A DNA stretch of 20,111 nucleotides from NCBI GenBank assembly GCA_905479665.1, contig CAJQNM010000014.1, positions 1 through 20,111 on the forward strand, read 5' to 3'. The notes under the pieces are model-generated. The model was not told the DNA's origin and ran no database searches. It was given only the letters and a program-made list of their open reading frames with translations. This document shows positions 1 to 6,141 of this stretch, one piece after another. Made by a program: the position numbers and the translations under genes. This stretch comes from an uncultured Saprospiraceae bacterium (lineage in GTDB: Bacteria > Bacteroidota > Bacteroidia > Chitinophagales > Saprospiraceae). Position 1 is the stretch's first letter; every line of letters starts with the position of its first letter.

Positions 1-232
1 ATCTTTCAGCTGTAAAGAAATTAGCTGGGCACCCCTGAAGCATTTCGCATGAGGGTGGGACGCTTTAGATTGGGATCTTATCTACGAAAAGACACAATCT
101 TTCTAGCGCGTGTCCTTAAACGGAATGTATTTATAAAGTCTTCCTTAACAGGGACTGACGATCTCAGAAGGTATCTCGACAACCTTTGTGGAATTGGACA
201 TTGATGCTGCTCTTACCCACGAGCAATAAAAT
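1..232. other. Left-edge stretch with no intact gene
   Basis: I see no convincing gene here. The frame that leads into the replication-initiator-like fragment is interrupted by TAA codons at 134-136, 146-148 and 227-229. Between the last two stops it reads through residues resembling a decayed N-terminal extension (for example VELDIDAALTHEQ just before the TAA at 227-229). This suggests degraded coding sequence rather than a regulatory region, but that is inference. No tRNA or attachment site is recognisable. Confidence 0.35.
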
Positions 233-541
233 TTGAAATCAATGTATCTCAGAACTGTTCTTCTCCTTTTCAGCCTCAGCGCTAAATCACTAGATGAGAT
301 TGAGCTAAAACCAATTGAGGTGCCCGCTAAGATTATAAGAGAAGAGCTAGGAATCCGACGTAACAGCTTCTATGAAGAGATTGAGGATTGTATAGAAAGG
401 TTGGGGGGCAGAAAAATTAAATTTCCCAAAGGAACAAACATTAAGGGCGTCGAAATACGTGGTTTCATAAACTGGTATCAATCAATCTTGGTCTCGTCTT
501 CCATATTTTTAGAGCCTTGGCCGAGTTCGAGCGTAATCTAA
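233..541 (+). pseudogene. Fragment resembling a plasmid Rep (initiator, Rep_3/RepB-like) protein
   Basis: The open frame begins with TTG at 233, or better ATG at 242. The central part has the pattern of the N-terminal winged-helix domain of Rep_3-type plasmid initiators: a hydrophobic helix (RTVLLLFSLSAK), then IPAK-like EVPAKIIREELGI, then NSFYEEIEDCIERLGGRKIKF, then a beta-strand ending RGFINWYQ. Such proteins are normally about 250-400 aa and bind plasmid iterons to start replication. Here only about 80 residues remain. From about 485 onward the DNA belongs, in another frame, to a serine recombinase, so the last 15-18 residues of this frame are out-of-frame translation of the neighbour. 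The 5' side is also decayed. It is most likely non-functional. The family assignment rests on remembered pattern, not on an alignment. Confidence 0.35.
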
Positions 542-807
542 TTCGCGAACGCACCAACGCCGGACTGGCCGCTGCTCGTGCGCGTGGCAGACTTGGTGGA
601 AGACCGAAAAAACTAAGCCCTTACAAACAGAAGATGTTGATCAAGGCTTACAATGAGAAGGAGATGTCTATCCAAGAGATTTGTGACGAATTTGGGATTT
701 CTAAACCTACTCTTTATAAGTATGTTTCAAATAAACTACTATTGCTTGCGAAATCCCTGATAATTCCATATCTCAGCTACCTTTTCCCCAATGAAACGGC
801 CAAATAG
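484..807 (+). pseudogene. C-terminal fragment of a serine recombinase (resolvase/invertase family)
   Basis: The frame reads LVFHIFRALAEFERNLIRERT from about 493. This is the end of the catalytic-domain E helix of Tn3-resolvase/Hin-type serine recombinases. A basic linker follows (GLAAARARGRLGGRPKKL), then a helix-turn-helix (SIQEICDEFGISKPTLYKYV) ending near 735. The nominal TTG start at 517 lies inside the conserved helix, so it is not a native start. The N-terminal catalytic domain with the nucleophilic serine and the arginine cluster is absent, so the product cannot catalyse recombination. Residues after about 737 are probably not native, because they overlap the 3' end of the convergent 356-aa gene. 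Family recognition is firm. Together with the Rep-like fragment it marks a plasmid or transposon scar. Confidence 0.8.
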
Positions 808-1809
808 AACAGCACCCACATTAATATTCTGTAGACCATCCCAACCGCGTCCTAGGTTCTTTAGGGTAAGCATCTGGTGCCCCTCAAAAAAATAATTGAC
901 GCGGGATATAATATCATCAATATTCCCCTCTTTTATTTCGATGTACTCATTTTTCCGTTTATAAAATGGCACCCAGTAAGGCAAATAGGGGGATACAAGC
1001 AGACATATTTCAGTTAGTTCGTCAATAGATTTCACCGCCATATATCCATTCTTGTCTTCAAAATACACATAACGAAAATTGGGATCACTCCTGATAAAAT
1101 CTTGCCAAGATGAATCAAACTGGGCCAGCTGATCTTCAGCATAGGTGAGATCATAACTAACAGTATAACTACGATGTGTAATTGAGTAATCCGAAATAAA
1201 ATCAACAACTCTTTTTACTAGAGGCCGTTCTACTAGATCTGGCCGGGTCAAAACTCGGGGAGATTGATACTGTTCAAAATCTTGATAGTTGGCTTTGTAT
1301 ACCAAGGATTCCTTTTCAAATGCTAAGTCTAGAAGAGAATCATCACCGAATTCGTGAAATCTGGCTGAATAGAACTCTTTGCCAAGTAGATCACACCTTC
1401 CAAATTCTTTTCCACAGCTATTAACTAGGGCGGTTTCAAATTCCCTATATCTATCTGTATTCAATCGAAAACCATTCGAGTCCTGAATGAAACTGATTGC
1501 AATATTAATGATTGGATTAAACGAGTACACCAATGTCTCGGAGCTATCAATATAATAGCGAATCGTCAAACACGCACCAGTCTCCCTTGAACTATTCCTA
1601 ACTATTCCTGGGACGACATCATCACAATCAGTGATGATCTTTTTCCATTTTGGCCAACCATCCCGAAGCAAAGATACATGGCTTGTGCCAAGCTCCATGC
1701 TTGGCACAAGTCTGTATATTGGGACACACTGTTGAATAAATGAAAATGCCTCATTCTTTACGTTTTCAATGAAACGCCTTTTCTCGGATGACTCACCGTG
1801 TATTAACAT
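739..1809 (-). CDS. Uncharacterised 356-aa protein, possible partner of the upstream broken gene
   Basis: I do not recognise the family. The product is a soluble-looking protein with no signal peptide or membrane segment, rich in aromatic and acidic residues. Visible features include a DGWPKWKKIITDCDDVVPG stretch near residue 50, an IRYYIDSS strand, a TYAEDQLAQFDSSWQDFIRSD helix and a C-terminal GRGWDGLQNINVGAVLFGRF motif. The ATG lies nine bases after the TAG (1819-1821) that closes the preceding minus-strand frame, so the two are probably co-transcribed. An intact, cytoplasmic-looking gene directly behind a damaged exported-type gene, next to plasmid remnants, would suit an immunity or accessory role, but nothing in the sequence proves this. 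The stop TAG at 739-741 overlaps the end of the recombinase frame. Confidence 0.7.
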   Translation of the reverse strand: MLIHGESSEKRRFIENVKNEAFSFIQQCVPIYRLVPSMELGTSHVSLLRDGWPKWKKIITDCDDVVPGIVRNSSRETGACLTIRYYIDSSETLVYSFNPIINIAISFIQDSNGFRLNTDRYREFETALVNSCGKEFGRCDLLGKEFYSARFHEFGDDSLLDLAFEKESLVYKANYQDFEQYQSPRVLTRPDLVERPLVKRVVDFISDYSITHRSYTVSYDLTYAEDQLAQFDSSWQDFIRSDPNFRYVYFEDKNGYMAVKSIDELTEICLLVSPYLPYWVPFYKRKNEYIEIKEGNIDDIISRVNYFFEGHQMLTLKNLGRGWDGLQNINVGAVLFGRFIGEKVAEIWNYQGFRKQ

Positions 1810-1818
1810 TAAGGAAAT

Positions 1819-2586
1819 CTAGTTCATATTATGATTCTTTAAGCAAGAATCTAACTCAAATTTGGGATATGTTGGGCTGATTCCAGAATATAGGGAGCTC
1901 GCTTCTCCACTGCTCTTAATATATATTCGTATACCATTCAAATAGCCTTGCTTCTGTTGCGATTTTGATATGTTTTTTCTTTCGCCGCTTCTCGTCTCAA
2001 TTCTATTTGCCATCGAGCAGCAATCGTATTACGCGTCGCGGTACAGTTCCTTAGGTCCAAGTCATCAGTCACCAAGTCTCGCAGTACGTTAGTTAGTGAT
2101 CTTGCCGCAAGCCACCGAGCTTGGTTAGCTGTGAATTGAATATTTGGATCTGCTCCAAGGCTCCTTGGTATTTCAATTATGGATACATTGTTACAATAAT
2201 AGGGGTAGGGTAATCCATCAAGAGTGTTTGGCCCCCACATCTTTGCAACCCTAATATCTGGATCATCTGTCGGCACCTTGAATGAGAATGACTCCTTACA
2301 AAGCGGTATGTAGAAATCTCCTGGGCCAGAAGAACTCCCACCACCAGCAGAACCAAGATGGGGACCACCTCCTCCCCCCGGAGCACGCTTCTTCATACGA
2401 GATACTTGTACTACAATCATAACAGCTTACAACGCCTCCCGCCTCGCTGCAATAGCATTCTGTAACCTCGTACCAAGTTACTTCACAGACAAGGCTCTTA
2501 CTGGTGCTTAGTGATTGTAGTAAGGCACAATCTACCTTATCGTAAATACGATCATCAACATATACATACTTCAGCTTGTCTACATG
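1819..2586 (-). pseudogene. Broken Cys-rich/Gly-rich gene, frameshifted at a G6 tract
   Basis: On the minus strand a frame opens directly after a TAG at 2587-2589 and reads through a Cys-rich segment (VCEVTWYEVTECYC, then SCYDCSTSISYEEACSGG). It then runs out of frame at a six-G run (C6 at 2374-2379 on the plus strand). One extra G would join it to the downstream frame, which continues with a Gly/Ser linker (GGGGPHLGSAGGGSSSGPG) and about 125 further residues to a TGA near 1938. The ATG at 2420 for that downstream frame only re-reads the Cys-rich part out of frame, so I do not believe it. A third frame carries on from about 2000 to the TAG at 1819 and may be the original C-terminus after a second shift. 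No start codon is visible at the 5' end, so the gene is probably truncated there. Cys-rich segments followed by Gly-rich linkers occur in many uncharacterised Bacteroidota secreted or toxin-like proteins. The function is unknown. Confidence 0.5.
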
Positions 2587-2607
2587 CTAAAAAATCAAAC
2601 CAGTAAA

Positions 2608-3684
2608 TTAAGTTCTGGCCTGATACAAATGCACCTCCACCCGATCATTACTGCCTTCACCCTCCTTGACAGGAAAGCGATCTCCCATGCCACGTGCTAG
2701 GACGCGTTTTTCTTCGATGCCATGTTTGATGAGGAACGCCGCGAGCTGCGCCACCTGTTCACGAGATCTTTGACCATTTGCATCAGTTGTAGCCTGCTGA
2801 AAGGAATGTGCATCGATCGTCACACGTAGGTCTGGGTTTCGTTTGAGCAAATTCACCAGCTTGTAGAGTTCTTCTCGGGTAGTCCGGGAGAGACCGGCTT
2901 CCTTTTCCGAAAAAGTGATTTTATCTAGGGTGAGTGGCTCTCCATGCAGAAGCTTGCTTTGCAAGACACGTGTGAACAAAGATTTTCGAATGAGTCCTGC
3001 AAATTCGAGTCGTTCGAAACAGATCTCATGGCGGTTGGTAAACTTGCCCGTGGCCGCTGTAACTCCCCAATAGACTTCCGGATTGTCATAAAAGATCTCT
3101 GTTACGATATCTCCGGTATATGAGATAATTTCTGCCTCATCCAGTCGTAAGGTCAATTTTTGAGCCTCGGCATTCCATGAAATTTCGAAAAGATGCAATT
3201 TGCAGTCCTCCACGTTGGGGATGGGTACTGGGCCTTCCAAATTATAATAGTGCATCACATATCCATCCCGTAAAATAGCGACATGATCTTGTGGAGGGTC
3301 TCCCAAATGCTCGTTCTCCCAGGTATCTACCTCGATACCGAGCGAAGGCTGTAGGCCAGCAAAACCCATCCCCTCACCTTGATATCCTCCACCCCCGCGA
3401 AAAGGAGTGAAAACAAAAACCATCCCATCTGCTCCCCCAGCATCTTTACAACCCATCATGAGCTTGAGCTCCATTTCAAAAGACTCACTCAGATCGATCG
3501 GCTCCTGATGCCAAATACCACCGGAAGACCAATAATCGTCGTAGGTAAGTTGATAACAGTTCTCTCCTGTCCGGGTGGTTTGCCCAGTTGCAAAGAAGTC
3601 TTCGGCTACAACTTGCGCGGCAATGCTGCTCGGTACGAGCATCGTTGCATGCAAGAAAACATATATGGCCAAAATCCACTTCAA
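2608..3684 (-). CDS. Exported L-type lectin domain plus OmpA-like C-terminal domain protein
   Basis: 358 aa. A signal peptide (MKWILAIYVFLHATML...SSIAAQ) ends near residue 24. Residues about 25-230 form a concanavalin A/legume-type beta-sandwich, shown by the GGADGMVFVF strand and SLGIEVDTWEN...DHVAIL, the usual acidic/Asn calcium- and sugar-site region. Residues about 245-355 are an OmpA-like domain, shown by GIEEKRVLARGMGDRFPV and NDRVEVHL. The expected role is to bind glycans or cell-surface carbohydrate while sitting in the periplasm or outer membrane. The peptidoglycan-contact residues look substituted: the GHTD motif reads DAHSF at 291-295, and the Arg of the LSxxRA motif reads Gln at 310. 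The start is TTG at 3684; an in-frame TAA lies four codons upstream and the signal peptide begins right there. The stop lies about 20 bases from the broken Cys-rich gene, which may mark the edge of the accessory patch. Confidence 0.8.
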   Translation of the reverse strand: MKWILAIYVFLHATMLVPSSIAAQVVAEDFFATGQTTRTGENCYQLTYDDYWSSGGIWHQEPIDLSESFEMELKLMMGCKDAGGADGMVFVFTPFRGGGGYQGEGMGFAGLQPSLGIEVDTWENEHLGDPPQDHVAILRDGYVMHYYNLEGPVPIPNVEDCKLHLFEISWNAEAQKLTLRLDEAEIISYTGDIVTEIFYDNPEVYWGVTAATGKFTNRHEICFERLEFAGLIRKSLFTRVLQSKLLHGEPLTLDKITFSEKEAGLSRTTREELYKLVNLLKRNPDLRVTIDAHSFQQATTDANGQRSREQVAQLAAFLIKHGIEEKRVLARGMGDRFPVKEGEGSNDRVEVHLYQART

Positions 3685-3791
3685 GGTGAGAAGTTAGGAA
3701 GATGTCGATACAAGGTCAAGCAATATTGGCGAAGATGCCGGTGAGTCAGCAGTTTTTAACGTCTCGAAGGCATCAAAATTGACGTTGGAGA

Positions 3792-5441
3792 TTATCTCGC
3801 TATACTTATGGCTCGCTTTTCTCGTACCACAGTTACTTTGATCTGGCCCGGATATTGCATTTCGTCCATGATCTTTTGCGAAATCATAAAGCTAAGATCG
3901 TCAGCATACTGATCTGTGACCTTGTCACTTTGGACGATGACACGTAGCTCCCGACCGGCTTGCATGGCAAACGCTTTCTCCACTCCGTCATAGCCCATGG
4001 CCAGTTCTTCAAGCTCACCGATTCGCTTCATGTATGACTCCATGATCTCACGACGTGCACCGGGCCTTGCCCCAGAGATGGCATCACAAGCTTGGACAAT
4101 GGGAGAAATAATGTTGGTCATTTCGACCTCATCATGGTGCGCTCCCACCGCATTGCAAATCGCGGGATGCTCTTTTAGTTTTTGGCACATCTCCATACCC
4201 AAAATAGCATGTGAAAGCTCTGTCTCTTCTTCAGCGACCTTACCGATATCATGCAACAAACCAGCACGTTTGGCAAGTTTGGTTTGTTTGCGATTGAGTC
4301 CCAATTCAGCCGACATCAAAGCACAAAGGTGCGCTGTCTCAATCGAATGTTTGAGGAGGTTTTGCCCATACGAGGAACGAAAACGCATTCGGCCTACCAT
4401 TCGTATCAAGGAAGCATCGAGCCCATGGATGTCAAGATCGATCACTGTGCGCTGACCGATTTCGATGATGCGTTCTTCCAGTTCTCTGCGCGTTTTTGAC
4501 ACCACTTCTTCGATCCGAGCAGGATGGATTCGTCCGTCTGCGACCAGACGCTTCAGTGCCAGACGACAAAGTTCTCGTCGAATAGGATCAAAGCTCGAGA
4601 TGACGATGGCTTCAGGCGTATCGTCGACGACAATCTCGGCCCCAGTTGCGGCCTCCAAAGCCCGAATGTTACGGCCCTCCCGCCCTATGATCTGACCCTT
4701 TATGTCATCTGACTCCAGGTTGAAAACAGTCACCGTATTTTCGATCGTGTATTCTGCACACATGCGCTGAATGGTCTGAATGACAATCTTTTTAGCATCC
4801 CTATTGGCATTCGATCGCGCTTGCTCTAAGGTATCTTTCTCGATCGAGAGGGCTTCATTTGCGGCTTTGGCGCGCACTGCCTCGAGGAGTTGCTCTTTTG
4901 CTTCTGTCTCACTCAGCCGAGAAACATTTTCAAGTTCCTTGATTCGGATCTCGTTGGCCTGAGCAAGCTCTTCCTTCTTCTTGGCAACGATCTTAAGCTG
5001 TGTATCTAGATTTTCACGGATCAACTCATTTTCAGAAATAATCTCCATTTGCCCCTCCATGTCCTTGACCTTTTGGGCCAGTTCCTTCTCCTTGATCACG
5101 ACCTCCATCTCGCGATCCTTGAGCTCCACCTTATGTTGGATCTTATACTCCTCGTAGTCTGCCTTCAGCTTGCTAAACTTCTCCTTAGCTTCTCGAATTT
5201 TCTTTTGTTTGATCTTTTCATTGATCCCCTCGGCTTTAGTGGTGATTTTATCTGCTTTGCTTTCTGCTTCGTTGAGGAGGCGTTGCGCAGTGATGCGAGC
5301 TTCTTTGATGGCTAGATCTGCCTTTTGATTGAGCTCATCTGTTTTTCGGGTATTGTTGCGTCTTAACGCATAGCCGACTCCCAGAAAACCCAGTAGTCCT
5401 CCCCCTCCTAGTGCAATTATGCTTTGAATGATTACGTCCAT
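3792..5441 (-). CDS. rny: Ribonuclease Y
   Basis: Membrane-anchored endoribonuclease that initiates mRNA decay. The order of domains is complete and typical: an N-terminal transmembrane helix (IIQSIIALGGGGLLGFLGVGYAL), a long charged coiled coil to about residue 200, a KH RNA-binding domain with the GREG loop (IIGREGRNIRALEAATG, about 250-268), then an HD phosphohydrolase domain with LLHDIGK (His-Asp near 397-398), HSIETAH upstream and AHHDE downstream as metal ligands. The C-terminus ends VVREKRAISIAR. I prefer the ATG at 5441 (549 aa); a TTG two codons upstream (5447) is possible. The length is close to the usual 510-550 aa. It lies downstream of zapA, separated by about 90 bases, the usual Bacteroidota arrangement. 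Confidence 0.95.
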   Translation of the reverse strand: MDVIIQSIIALGGGGLLGFLGVGYALRRNNTRKTDELNQKADLAIKEARITAQRLLNEAESKADKITTKAEGINEKIKQKKIREAKEKFSKLKADYEEYKIQHKVELKDREMEVVIKEKELAQKVKDMEGQMEIISENELIRENLDTQLKIVAKKKEELAQANEIRIKELENVSRLSETEAKEQLLEAVRAKAANEALSIEKDTLEQARSNANRDAKKIVIQTIQRMCAEYTIENTVTVFNLESDDIKGQIIGREGRNIRALEAATGAEIVVDDTPEAIVISSFDPIRRELCRLALKRLVADGRIHPARIEEVVSKTRRELEERIIEIGQRTVIDLDIHGLDASLIRMVGRMRFRSSYGQNLLKHSIETAHLCALMSAELGLNRKQTKLAKRAGLLHDIGKVAEEETELSHAILGMEMCQKLKEHPAICNAVGAHHDEVEMTNIISPIVQACDAISGARPGARREIMESYMKRIGELEELAMGYDGVEKAFAMQAGRELRVIVQSDKVTDQYADDLSFMISQKIMDEMQYPGQIKVTVVREKRAISIAR

Positions 5442-5538
5442 CTCCAAGTTTTAAATGGTTAGAATAATAGGGTCCGAAGGCTCAGAAGTAACCATGAGAA
5501 ACAGGCCTAGCACAGCCTGGCAAGAGATATGAACAATC
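5442..5538 (-). ncRNA. Possible small structured RNA or leader between zapA and rny
   Basis: In many bacteria a 6S-type RNA lies beside zapA, and a short 6S-like class is described in Bacteroidota. This gap is only about 97 bases. On the minus strand it contains a CAGGC/GCCTG inverted repeat (CAGGCtgtgctagGCCTG, plus-strand 5503-5520) and a compact GCCTTCGG segment near 5475. That is suggestive but far from a recognisable 6S structure, and it could simply be the rny 5' leader. Confidence 0.2.
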
Positions 5539-5829
5539 CTATTTCAGGACATCGTCCAGCATACTATGGAGCTGATCGATGCGATCGCCGATATTTTCGG
5601 CCGATGACTCGCTGTTGTGGAGCTTGTGATTTTCGACCGCATACGTAAGCAAGGTCATGGCCAGCCAATCTTGTTTGTCCTTGTTTACATAGGTGAGCTG
5701 GAAGTCACTAAACTTTTCGTTGATTTGGAGAACGACGCCTTTGATGGCTTCGACATCTTGTGGTTTTACCCGCAACGGATACGATCGGCCTCCGATCATC
5801 ACTTGCATGTTCTTCAGTTCTTCCGACAT
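5539..5829 (-). CDS. zapA: Cell division protein ZapA
   Basis: 96 aa with the ZapA pattern. An N-terminal beta-hairpin domain (VMIGGRSYPLRVKPQDVEAIKGVVLQINEKFSDFQ) is followed by a helix (DKQDWLAMTLLTYAVENHKL) and a C-terminal coiled coil (RIDQLHSMLDDVLK). ZapA binds FtsZ filaments in the cytoplasm and promotes their bundling at midcell. The ATG at 5829 is chosen because it overlaps the stop of the upstream coiled-coil gene as TGATG, which implies translational coupling; a GTG one codon upstream (5832) is the alternative. It sits between the coiled-coil gene and rny. Confidence 0.88.
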   Translation of the reverse strand: MSEELKNMQVMIGGRSYPLRVKPQDVEAIKGVVLQINEKFSDFQLTYVNKDKQDWLAMTLLTYAVENHKLHNSESSAENIGDRIDQLHSMLDDVLK

Positions 5830-6101
5830 CACATATTATTGATCATCTCAATACATTTGTCAAGGTCGACAATGTACTTATCCAGATCTCTTTTTACTTT
5901 CTCAACCTGAAGGTTTGATTTCTTTACCGCTACTGTCATTGTCTCTAGACCTTCCTGCTGGCTATCTTCTGTCTTATCTTTTAACCGGACATTTTCTTCG
6001 ATGAGCATCATGTTCTCCTTCTTCAGATACTGCAATTTCTGAGTCAATATCTTGACCTTTTCTTCCAGTAGATCGAATTTGGGAACCAGTTGCTCCATCA
6101 T
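5829..6101 (-). CDS. Small coiled-coil protein, ZapB-like by context
   Basis: About 90 aa, starting with a double ATG (6101 or 6098; MMEQLVPKFDLLEEKVKILT). Almost all of it is heptad-like coiled coil rich in Leu, Lys and Glu (LLEEKVKILTQKLQYLKKEN, then VEKVKRDLDKYIVDLDKCIEMINNM). The frame stays open upstream to a TTG at 6161, but that extension overlaps the end of pheT and is not coiled coil, so I reject it. The stop overlaps the zapA start (TGATG). A short coiled-coil protein coupled to ZapA resembles the ZapA/ZapB pair of other bacteria, so a role in FtsZ-ring organisation is likely. This is inferred from context, not from a diagnostic motif. Confidence 0.7.
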   Translation of the reverse strand: MMEQLVPKFDLLEEKVKILTQKLQYLKKENMMLIEENVRLKDKTEDSQQEGLETMTVAVKKSNLQVEKVKRDLDKYIVDLDKCIEMINNM

Positions 6102-6141
6102 GACCAAATATAGTGCTAAATAATGTGAAATTCGTGGCCAA

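Noticed and set aside
2177..2386. 69-aa minus-strand frame overlapping the broken Cys-rich gene
   Set aside because: It is the third frame over the Gly/Ser linker and the following domain; it does not join sensibly with either neighbour.
3379..3744. 121-aa plus-strand frame opposite the lectin-OmpA gene
   Set aside because: It is antisense to the signal peptide and lectin domain and resembles no protein family.
3758..3786. AACGTC/GACGTT inverted repeat just after rny as a terminator
   Set aside because: The stem is only six pairs around a 17-base loop, and the T run lies on the plus-strand side, not after the stem in the direction of rny transcription.
5049..5315. Plus-strand Leu-rich open frame inside rny
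   Set aside because: It is antisense to the rny coiled coil, whose Glu/Lys codons give Leu/Phe-rich shadows; there is no independent evidence.
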